Of a stretch of 64,000 nucleotides of DNA, positions 29,370-37,127 are shown in pieces. The number at the start of each line of letters is the position of its first letter. The stretch's first letter is position 1. Location: positions 372,001-436,000 of the forward strand of contig NZ_JYKZ01000001.1 of assembly GCF_001043005.1 (NCBI RefSeq), written 5' to 3'. Under the pieces are notes generated by a model, which made no database searches, was not told where the DNA came from, and was given only the letters and a program-made list of their open reading frames with translations. Position numbers and translations under genes: made by a program. This stretch comes from Pseudomonas psychrophila (lineage in GTDB: Bacteria; Pseudomonadota; Gammaproteobacteria; Pseudomonadales; Pseudomonadaceae).

Positions 29370-31601
29370 TCATCCATCGCGCCAGAACCGGCGTTGGCCG
29401 GCCATGCTCTGAACCTTGCCGGACGCCCCCAAACGAAACCACACAGCTCCTTGCTCGGCGCTGTCCCATACCTGCACCCCCAACGCTTGATAACGGGACA
29501 TCACTTGCGGATGCGGGTGACCAAAATTGTTACCGTGCCCCCGGGAAACCAGCACCCTTTCAGGCACCAGCGCCTTGAGAAAAGCCATTGACGACGAGGT
29601 CTTGCTGCCGTGGTGGGGAGATTGCAACCAGCGGGTCGGCACGGCCAGCGGACTGCGCAGCAACGCTCGCTCTGCATGGGCGTCAATATCCCCCGTCAGC
29701 AGTAACCGTTCGTCGCGTGCTTGCACCTGCAGGACACAAGACTTCTGATTGCTATCGCTCGCGCCTGGCCACTGCCAGAGTGAAAACCTCACGCCGTCCC
29801 ACACCCAGCTCTCCCCGTTGGCACACGGCTGCGCCCGCAACTGCTTTGGCAACCCCGACACATCACCACCGAGCACCCGTGCCACGTTCATCGATCGCTG
29901 AACCGCCAGCGCTCCTCCCGCATGATCTGAATCAGCATGGCTCAGCAGCATCACATCCAGCTCGCCCACCCCCAACGAACGCAACACCGGCACCACCACC
30001 CGCTCTCCCTGGTCAAAATCTCGGACTTTGGGGCCTGCGTCATACAAAAGGGTGTGATTACGGGTCCGCAAGACAATTGCCAGCCCCTGCCCGACATCCA
30101 GCTGCAAGACCTCGACCTCACCGTGAGGGATGTGCTCGCGAGGCGTAAAAACGGCCAACAGCACCAGCGGCCACCCCAACGGCCTGAGGGCTACCCCGGC
30201 CGGGAGCAACAGGATCAGCGCCCCCAGAGCACTCAACAGCCAAATGTAGATCGGCACGACTGCGGGCAACCAGGGCGTGACAACATCAGCCAGCAGGGCC
30301 AACCCGTTGATCAACAAGTCGAGCAAGCCACCCGATAACCACAACAGGCTTTCACCAAGCCAGGGCACCGGCAGCATCAACGTTCCCAGCAATGCCGTCG
30401 GCAGCACCAAAAGGCTGATCCAGGGCACGGCAATCAAATTGGCCAGCGGGCCGGTCAGGCTGATGGGCAGACCGAGAATCCACAGCATCGGAAACAAGCC
30501 CAGGGCTATCAGTCCATGGGGGCGCAGCCAGACACCCCTCCAATCCCAAGCCCCCAGCCGCCCGCTGAAGGTATAAATCAGCACCGCCACAGCACTGAAT
30601 GACAACCAGAACCCCGGCATCAAACTCGCCAGTGGCTCCACAATCAGCACCGCATTGAGCGCCAGCAAAAATGGCAGCCACACGCCCAGATGACGAAACC
30701 GCAAACGCCAGATCAACACCAGCCCCAGCATCACGCACGCGCGCTGCACCGGCACTTCAAAGCCGGCGAGCATGCCGTAACCCGTAGCCCCCGCAAACGC
30801 CAGGCCACAGGCCCAGGGCAGCCACGGCAAATAGCCCGGCCACAGGCCATAACGCGCCAGCAACGCGACCAGCCCGTAGATCAATCCGGCAAACAACCCT
30901 ATGTGCTGGCCCGAAATAACCAGCAGGTGTACGGTTCCAGTTGCTTGTAGCAGCGTCCAGTCATCACGGTTCAAGCCCGAACCGTCGCCCATGACCAGCG
31001 CTGCCAGCCACGACTCCCGACCATTGCCATCGATGTGCAACAAACGCTGACGCAAACCATCACGCCAGGCATGGCTGGCCGCAGCCAGTAACTGACCCTC
31101 CTTGACCACGCCCGTAGCGCCAATGCGTTGCGCCAGCAGCCAGGCCTGATAGTCAAACGACTGAGGGTTGAGCAACCCCTTGGGACGTTTGAGCGTGACC
31201 GCCAGTCGCCAATGTTCGCCACTGTTGACGGGCAATCCGCCATACCAGCTCAACCTGATGGTGGCAGGCAACGCGCCGTGGCGCGAGCGGGCACCCTGCA
31301 ACTCAAACCGCACGGAAGTTTCCGTCTGCTGCGGCAATCCGATGACCCGCCCTTCGACCCAAAGCGTCCGGCCGTCGAGTGCGACTGGCAGGCGATCATC
31401 AAGCGCCCTTTGCCCCTGTGCACACGCCCAAGTCAACCCAAGCACAAAAAGACCCACCGGCCAGAGACGCATAGCCAAAATCAATAGCGCCGCCATTAAC
31501 ATCACCAGCAACCACCCCGGTGACGGCAGCGCGGGTAAAAACCGCAGTGCCATCAGGCCCGTCGCCAACGCAAACATCCCTGTGTACATGCCTATACTCA
31601 A
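29370..31601 (-). CDS. comEC: ComEC/Rec2 DNA uptake channel
   Basis: A 743-residue inner-membrane protein that passes single-stranded DNA into the cytoplasm in natural transformation. Residues 1-200 include an N-terminal DUF4131/OB-like part, 200-480 the polytopic Competence domain (ISGQHIGLFAGLIYG is the signature) and 490-743 a metallo-beta-lactamase-like domain (LDVGQGLAIVLRT, LLSHADSDHAGG, LQSPHHGS). The TTG at 31601 has AAGGGATAAG upstream; the ATG at 31589 (MYTGMF) is an alternative. It diverges from the DUF2062 gene. The gene looks intact. Confidence 0.95.
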   Translation of the reverse strand: MSIGMYTGMFALATGLMALRFLPALPSPGWLLVMLMAALLILAMRLWPVGLFVLGLTWACAQGQRALDDRLPVALDGRTLWVEGRVIGLPQQTETSVRFELQGARSRHGALPATIRLSWYGGLPVNSGEHWRLAVTLKRPKGLLNPQSFDYQAWLLAQRIGATGVVKEGQLLAAASHAWRDGLRQRLLHIDGNGRESWLAALVMGDGSGLNRDDWTLLQATGTVHLLVISGQHIGLFAGLIYGLVALLARYGLWPGYLPWLPWACGLAFAGATGYGMLAGFEVPVQRACVMLGLVLIWRLRFRHLGVWLPFLLALNAVLIVEPLASLMPGFWLSFSAVAVLIYTFSGRLGAWDWRGVWLRPHGLIALGLFPMLWILGLPISLTGPLANLIAVPWISLLVLPTALLGTLMLPVPWLGESLLWLSGGLLDLLINGLALLADVVTPWLPAVVPIYIWLLSALGALILLLPAGVALRPLGWPLVLLAVFTPREHIPHGEVEVLQLDVGQGLAIVLRTRNHTLLYDAGPKVRDFDQGERVVVPVLRSLGVGELDVMLLSHADSDHAGGALAVQRSMNVARVLGGDVSGLPKQLRAQPCANGESWVWDGVRFSLWQWPGASDSNQKSCVLQVQARDERLLLTGDIDAHAERALLRSPLAVPTRWLQSPHHGSKTSSSMAFLKALVPERVLVSRGHGNNFGHPHPQVMSRYQALGVQVWDSAEQGAVWFRLGASGKVQSMAGQRRFWRDG

Positions 31602-31722
31602 CTTATCCCTTTGACTCGGATTAGTTGTTATCAGGGACCCTCGCTTAAGAAATTGTCACAAAGTCTGAATAGGCATCCTGTCGAATTTGGTCATACTGCG
31701 CCCTTGACCTAGGGAGAGGCCC

Positions 31723-32238
31723 ATGCCACGGCGTTTAATCAAACGTTTCATGCCAGATCCGGCCCTGATCAGGGAACACAAGTCCTTACGATTTTTGGGC
31801 ACCTTGCTGCATGACCCAAACCTCTGGCACCTCAATCGTCACTCCGTGGCCCGGGCAATGGCTGTGGGTATTTTTGCAGCCTTTATCCCCATGCCGTTTC
31901 AGATGCTGCTCGCGGCCTTTCTGGCCGTAAACGTGCGCGCCAACATGCCGATCTCAGTGGGCCTGGTATGGCTGACCAATCCGATCACCATGCCGCCGGT
32001 GTTTTATTGCACCTACAAGATTGGCGCCTGGCTGATGAATGTCCCTGCGCGCACCCTGCCCGATGAGCTGACCTGGGAATGGATCAGCGGCCAGCTTTCA
32101 ACCGTGTGGCAACCATTCCTATTGGGCTCAGTCGTGTGCGGAGTGGTACTTGGAGCACTGGCCTACTGCCTGACCATGCTTTATTGGCGCTGGTGGGTCA
32201 GCCGTAAATGGAAGGGACGGAAAAACAAGCACCCATAG
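31723..32238 (+). CDS. DUF2062 membrane protein
   Basis: A 171-residue protein with the DUF2062 pattern: an N-terminal basic stretch, LHDPNLWHLNRHSVARAMAV, FAAFIPMPFQMLLAAFLAVN (helix 1), LVWLTNPITMPPVFY and a last helix near LLGSVVCGVVLGALAYCL. Function unknown. In other pseudomonads lolCDE lies beyond it; here a terminator and a VgrG cluster follow. Confidence 0.93.
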   Translation: MPRRLIKRFMPDPALIREHKSLRFLGTLLHDPNLWHLNRHSVARAMAVGIFAAFIPMPFQMLLAAFLAVNVRANMPISVGLVWLTNPITMPPVFYCTYKIGAWLMNVPARTLPDELTWEWISGQLSTVWQPFLLGSVVCGVVLGALAYCLTMLYWRWWVSRKWKGRKNKHP

Positions 32239-32262
32239 AAAAGGCCCCGAAAGGGGCCTTTT
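32239..32262 (+). terminator. Terminator after the DUF2062 gene
   Basis: AAAAGGCCCC-GAAA-GGGGCCTTTT directly follows the TAG. The rest of the gap to 32552 shows no gene; it should hold the vgrG promoter but no clear boxes were found. Confidence 0.9.
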
Positions 32263-32552
32263 CATGTGTATTTAACGACAACTACTGACACACCACACCC
32301 GCGGATCAGCAGCTTTGCGCTGCTGAATAATTCTGGGTAGCGCATCCAGACAGTTGAACCATCACTTCAGCGTCACCTTCATTGCCTCTGCCGTTCGCCG
32401 ACTCACACCCTGAACAACTGAAAATTCCCTCCTGTTTTAGGAAGCGTCTTACATCAATCGGTTTGGCGCCCTGCTAGCTTGCACCGCAGTTTTCGAGCTC
32501 GCTCAGGCTCAGATATCGCAATACTCCTCATTATCGGCTTAAGGACAAGCGT

Positions 32553-34628
32553 ATGTTCGCGTCGGCCAATGCTGCGCATTTCACGTTAGTGATCCCCCAT
32601 GTTCGCAACGACTTCAAGGTGCTGGCCTTTAAGGGCACCGAAGCCATCAGCAGCCTGTATGCGATCCAGGTTGAACTTGTCAGCGAGTACCCCGATTTCG
32701 ATCTGGAGAGCCTGCTCAGTCAGCCGGCGTTTCTCCAGTTTGGTCTGAGGGGTGAAGGCATTCATGGCCATATCGAAGAGGTGTTCGTGGGCGAGGCCGG
32801 TAAACGTCTGACCCGCTATCAGTTGACCTTGGTGCCAGCGCTTTACTACTTGCAGTTCAGCCATAACCAACGAATTTTTCAGCACCTGACAGTGCCGCAG
32901 ATCGTTGCTCAGGTCCTTAAAGGCCATGGCATCCAGGCCGATGCGTACACCTTCCACGTCAACACCAGCCCGGAACGCGAATACTGCACTCAATATGGGG
33001 AAAACGACTTCGAGTTCATCCAGAGGTTGTGCAGTGAGGACGGGATTTCGTGGCACCACCAACACAGCCAAGATGGCCACCTGCTCGTATTCACCGACGA
33101 TCAGACCTATTTCCCAAAGTTGGGGGGCACGCCCTATCTGCAAGGCTCTGGCCTGGCCGCGGATCACCCGGTCGTCAGCCAGTTCTCCATGCGTTTCAGC
33201 ACCCGAACCAGCACCACCACGCGCCGGGGCTATGACTTAAAACGCCCAAGCCTGTTGCTGGAAAGCCACTTCACTGCCGAGTTCAGTCCTGCGCTCGAAG
33301 ACTACCGTTACCCGGCGTTGATCGAAAATGAAAAGCTCGGCAAACAGATTGCCCAGCAGGCCTTGGAGCGGCACCGCACCGACTACCAGTTGGCCGAGGG
33401 CAAAAGCGACCAGCCGACTCTGCGCAGCGGTCACTTCTTCGACCTGACCGAACACCCCCGCACAGCGTGCAACGACTTGTGGCTGTTGCTCAGCGTGACG
33501 CACACAGGCAAGCAGCCTCAGGCGCTAGAAGAAACGATCACCCACGACGTTAACCCCGAAGACGGCTTCACCCAGGGTTACCGCAACACCTTCAGTGCGA
33601 TTCCTTGGGACGTGTTCTACCGCCCCCCCTTGGTCATGCGCCAATCAGTATTGGTCAGTCAGACGGCCAGAGTCACCGGCCCTGTAGGGGAAGAGATTTT
33701 TTGCGATGAATACGGCCGGGTCAAGGTCGAATTCCACTGGGATCGCGCTGAGCTGGGCAGCGACAAGAGCAGTTGCTGGCTACGGGTGTCATCCAGCTGG
33801 GCGGGGGAAGGTTTCGGTGCGGTGACCATCCCGCGTATCGGCATGGAAGTGGTGGTGACCTATTTGGAGGGCAACCCCGACCTCCCGCTGATTACGGGTT
33901 GCGTACCCAACAAGATCACGCCGGTGCCATACCCCTTGCCCGCGAACAAAACCAAAACAGCCCTGCGCAGCCACAGCTCGCCCGCGAGTGGCGGCTACAA
34001 CGAGCTGTCGATTGAAGACCGGGCCGGGCAGGAACTGATCTACCTGCGTGCGCAGCGCGACATGGAGCAGGTGATCCTCAACGACATCGACACTAAAGTC
34101 GGTAATGACCGCCGCGAACAGGTCACCCGAGACAGCCACAGCCTGATCAGCAACGACCGTTTTGAACAAGTCGACAACAACAGCTCCAGCCTGATCAAGG
34201 GTGACGAACTGCACACCACCCAAGGCCTGCGTAACACGGTGATCGGTGGCAACGAACTGATCAGCATCACCGGTAACAGCAGCACGACGGCCGACGGCAC
34301 GCTGGTGATTCAGGCGGGGGCACACGCCCATGTCACCGCCGCCGATGTGGTGATCAATGCCGGCATGAGCCTGACGCTCCAGGCCGGTGGTCAACACATT
34401 CTCATTACCGCAGGCGGCATTTTCAGCAGCGTGGACATTGTTCAGGGAGGTGCGCCGGTGGCGGGTGTTCCTTCGCTGCAAGCCGCGCAGGCGCTGGTCA
34501 ACGCACCGCAATCGATTATCGCGAGTCCGCTGTCCATCTTGGCCGCCGTCAAACAGAAAGCAGCGGACAAATGCCCACTGTGCGAGGCCTGTCGTGATGG
34601 ACTATGCAGCACTGGAGAACGTGCATGA
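32553..34628 (+). CDS. vgrG: Type VI secretion tip protein VgrG (TssI)
   Basis: Forms the trimeric spike that caps the Hcp tube and delivers attached effectors. The 691 residues hold a gp27-like N-terminal part (about 1-370, with EYCTQYGENDFEFIQRLCSE), a gp5 OB-fold (SSWAGEGFGAVTIPRIGMEV, about 410-455) and a repeat-rich beta-helix needle (DRREQVTRDSHSLI and similar). The end is unusual: CPLCEACRDGLCSTGERA has four Cys in 12 residues, a possible metal site at the tip. No enzymatic extension is present. Its TGA overlaps the ATG of the adaptor gene. No tss structural genes are nearby, so it must use a T6SS encoded elsewhere. Confidence 0.95.
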   Translation: MFASANAAHFTLVIPHVRNDFKVLAFKGTEAISSLYAIQVELVSEYPDFDLESLLSQPAFLQFGLRGEGIHGHIEEVFVGEAGKRLTRYQLTLVPALYYLQFSHNQRIFQHLTVPQIVAQVLKGHGIQADAYTFHVNTSPEREYCTQYGENDFEFIQRLCSEDGISWHHQHSQDGHLLVFTDDQTYFPKLGGTPYLQGSGLAADHPVVSQFSMRFSTRTSTTTRRGYDLKRPSLLLESHFTAEFSPALEDYRYPALIENEKLGKQIAQQALERHRTDYQLAEGKSDQPTLRSGHFFDLTEHPRTACNDLWLLLSVTHTGKQPQALEETITHDVNPEDGFTQGYRNTFSAIPWDVFYRPPLVMRQSVLVSQTARVTGPVGEEIFCDEYGRVKVEFHWDRAELGSDKSSCWLRVSSSWAGEGFGAVTIPRIGMEVVVTYLEGNPDLPLITGCVPNKITPVPYPLPANKTKTALRSHSSPASGGYNELSIEDRAGQELIYLRAQRDMEQVILNDIDTKVGNDRREQVTRDSHSLISNDRFEQVDNNSSSLIKGDELHTTQGLRNTVIGGNELISITGNSSTTADGTLVIQAGAHAHVTAADVVINAGMSLTLQAGGQHILITAGGIFSSVDIVQGGAPVAGVPSLQAAQALVNAPQSIIASPLSILAAVKQKAADKCPLCEACRDGLCSTGERA

Positions 34629-35473
34629 TTACCCTTGAGCAATGGTTGCAAGAGCAAACCCGGCAGGGACGACACCTTTACCTGGTACTGGATTCAGATG
34701 GCCAACTTGACGAGCGCAATGGGTTGGTCAGTGAACTGGGCGTCGATCACTACCGCAATCTGTACAGGGGAACACCTGCTGATTCATTGGCCAACGTTGC
34801 CCCCTACCTCTTCAGGTTGGACGCGGTTGAGCATCCGGCCCTTCAGGCCCTGCTCAAGACACCGGACCGTCACTGGGGCTGGCTTGCCAGCGCCGCAAGC
34901 GCTGACCTCGATGCGTTGACCGCCCATTGGCAGAACCGTCTGGTGACCGGTGAGCGGCCGAACCAAGCGCTTTATCGCTTTCACGATAACCGCGTACTGG
35001 GGCGTGCACTGGCCTACCTGCAACCCGAGCAACGTGCAGAGTACCTCGGCCTCATGACCAGCGTGTGTTACTGGCAGGCTGAGCAGTGGACTGTTACCGA
35101 CAACCCTGATCCCGGTGCTCATCCCCTGCCCACAGACCCCGCCTGGTGCCATACCCCTACACCGGAAGAAATCTTCAAGGGCATACAGTTCGACAATACG
35201 CGCCGTTACCTGGTCCGCGAGTACCTCGACACGCTGCTCGATCTGGCCCGAGAACAAGACATTGATAGCTGGCTACGGGGTCAACTCGACCTGGCGCACA
35301 CCTGGGGCTGGCAGGAACCCGACAGCATTCATTTTTTGTTGACGCAAAGCTTGCAGGCGCCGGATTACACCCCACCCAAAAACTGGCTACCCCGGCCAAA
35401 CGAAACCCCGGCGATGCACTTTGACCGGGTTTATCAGGAGACGCTGTATTGGCAGGGGAATGCCCCCGTATGA
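34625..35473 (+). CDS. DUF4123 adaptor/chaperone for a T6SS effector
   Basis: A 282-residue protein with the DUF4123 layout: LYLVLDSDGQLD at the N-terminus, a central HWGWLASAASADLDALTAHW segment, then LYRFHDNRVLG, followed by a helical C-terminal part. Members (Tap/TEC) load a specific effector onto VgrG and are not secreted. GGAGA lies before the ATG at 34625, which overlaps the vgrG stop; its own stop overlaps the next ATG. The setting between VgrG and the lipase says it delivers the lipase. Confidence 0.9.
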   Translation: MITLEQWLQEQTRQGRHLYLVLDSDGQLDERNGLVSELGVDHYRNLYRGTPADSLANVAPYLFRLDAVEHPALQALLKTPDRHWGWLASAASADLDALTAHWQNRLVTGERPNQALYRFHDNRVLGRALAYLQPEQRAEYLGLMTSVCYWQAEQWTVTDNPDPGAHPLPTDPAWCHTPTPEEIFKGIQFDNTRRYLVREYLDTLLDLAREQDIDSWLRGQLDLAHTWGWQEPDSIHFLLTQSLQAPDYTPPKNWLPRPNETPAMHFDRVYQETLYWQGNAPV

Positions 35474-36264
35474 AATGCGTCATTCAGAGTTTAACTCTTG
35501 GCAGTTGCCTGGCCTTGACCGTCGGCTGCTCAGCCAGAGGAAAGTCCGACACTTTTACCCTTACTGCCGACATGCCTCCGGGCTTTGCCTATGTCGCGAA
35601 AGTGACCTACGTGCCAGTCCCCGGTCAATCTTGCAACCTGGGCAGGTATAACAATGTGAAACAGCAGTTCAACCGCGAATGGTGGGCTGAATACAAGGCC
35701 ACTGTAGAGATTGAAATACACCGCGCCCGCAAAGGCTGCGAGTTGGTGCTGAATGGCATAGACCTTGAGATCAATGGGGTATACGGCAAAGACTTTGGTG
35801 ACTCCGGCGGTGATTCCGGGTTTATCGCGGTGCGCGATTATCTCGACGCTCGCGACAAGGGCACTTTCAATGCGGCTGGCGAAAGCCAGTTTTCCGGGCA
35901 GTGTCAGTGGTTATTTCGGACCTCGGGTAAAACTCGAATTCTAAGAAAAATCCTCGACTGCAAAAACACCGATGCTCAAGGCAATGTCACCAAAGGTCGT
36001 CCGTTTGCCGCGTACACCCTCGATCAGTTGCCGGGCAAAACCGTAAAACTGGAGATCAAGCTGGCTGATGAGGAAGAACCCTACATGGGCGATACCTGGG
36101 TCAAGGTACCCGGTGGCTGGAAACGTTGTATGGGCGAAAATTTTGAAGACCAATATGCCTTTTGCTATGGCAACTACAAAGACTTCAGCACCTTCAAAAT
36201 GCCTGATGGCAGTAGCTGCACCATTTATCCCGGCTGCACCGAAAACAAGGAGGTGACCCCATGA
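35470..36264 (+). CDS. Lipoprotein, probable immunity protein copy 1
   Basis: A 264-residue protein with a lipoprotein signal peptide (MKCVIQSLTLGSCLALTVGC, lipobox LTVGC, lipidated C20). The mature part is Cys-rich and begins after a Gly/Ser stretch; a GDSGGDSGF segment and a C-terminal CTIYPGC are notable. I do not recognise a family. Its place between the adaptor and a lipase effector matches periplasmic immunity proteins (Tli) that bind lipase effectors and protect the producer; that is inference. It starts at the adaptor's stop (ATGA) and ends at the ATG of the next copy. Confidence 0.75.
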   Translation: MKCVIQSLTLGSCLALTVGCSARGKSDTFTLTADMPPGFAYVAKVTYVPVPGQSCNLGRYNNVKQQFNREWWAEYKATVEIEIHRARKGCELVLNGIDLEINGVYGKDFGDSGGDSGFIAVRDYLDARDKGTFNAAGESQFSGQCQWLFRTSGKTRILRKILDCKNTDAQGNVTKGRPFAAYTLDQLPGKTVKLEIKLADEEEPYMGDTWVKVPGGWKRCMGENFEDQYAFCYGNYKDFSTFKMPDGSSCTIYPGCTENKEVTP

Positions 36265-37127
36265 GCCTTGCTTCCCTGAAAGACAGTGTTAAAGCGTCCT
36301 TTGATAGCCGTATCCATACCTGCCCCCGTATAAAACGCGTCATTCAGAGTTTAATTCTTGGCAGTTGCCTGGCCTTGACCGTCGGCTGCTCAGCCAGAGG
36401 AAAGTCCGACACTTTTACCCTTACTGCCGACATGCCTCCGGGCTTTGCCTATGTCGCGAAAGTGACCTACGTGCCCGTCCCCGGTCAATCTTGCAACCTG
36501 GGCAGGTATAACAATGTGAAACAGCAGTTCAACCGCGAATGGTGGGCTGAATACAAGGCCACTGTAGAGATTGAAATACACCGCGCCCGCAAAGGCTGCG
36601 AGTTGGTGCTGAATGGCATAGACCTTGAGATCAATGGGGTATACGGCAAAGACTTTGGTGACTCAGGCGGTGATTCCGGGTTTATCGCGGTGCGCGATTA
36701 TCTCGACGCTCGCGACAAGGGCACCTTCAATGCGGCTGGTGAAAGCCAGTTTTCGGGGCAGTGTCAGTGGTTATTTCGCACGATTGGCCCCAAGCGTTAC
36801 ATCACCAAAATACTTGACTGCAAAAACACCGATGCCCAGGGCAATGTCACCAAAGGTCGTCCGTTTGCCGCGTACACCCTCGATCAGTTGCCGGGCAAAA
36901 CCGTAAAACTGAAGATCAAGCTGGCTGATGAGGAAGAACCCTACATGGGCGATACCTGGGTCAAGGTACCCGGTGGCTGGAAACGCTGTATGGGCAAAGG
37001 TTTTGAAGACCAGCACGCTTTCTGCTACGGCAACCACAAAGACTTCAGCACCTTCCGCATGCCGGATGGCCGCGACACCTGCACCATTTACCCCGGTTGT
37101 ACTGAAAACAAGGAGATTGCCCCATGA
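36261..37127 (+). CDS. Lipoprotein, probable immunity protein copy 2 with an added N-terminus
   Basis: A near-identical copy of the preceding lipoprotein. Its original start codon is ATA (36330-36332) where copy 1 has ATG. Translation instead starts at 36261 and adds 23 residues (MSLASLKDSV to ..IHTCPR) that resemble the first residues of the lipase (MSLALPERDR to ..IHACP). The lipobox is kept, with Cys now at position 43, so the signal peptide has a long N-region; export may still work. Differences from copy 1 cluster around the GPKRYITK segment and the C-terminal part, as if for a different or diverging effector. The ATG overlaps the stop of copy 1; the stop overlaps the lipase ATG. Confidence 0.75.
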   Translation: MSLASLKDSVKASFDSRIHTCPRIKRVIQSLILGSCLALTVGCSARGKSDTFTLTADMPPGFAYVAKVTYVPVPGQSCNLGRYNNVKQQFNREWWAEYKATVEIEIHRARKGCELVLNGIDLEINGVYGKDFGDSGGDSGFIAVRDYLDARDKGTFNAAGESQFSGQCQWLFRTIGPKRYITKILDCKNTDAQGNVTKGRPFAAYTLDQLPGKTVKLKIKLADEEEPYMGDTWVKVPGGWKRCMGKGFEDQHAFCYGNHKDFSTFRMPDGRDTCTIYPGCTENKEIAP

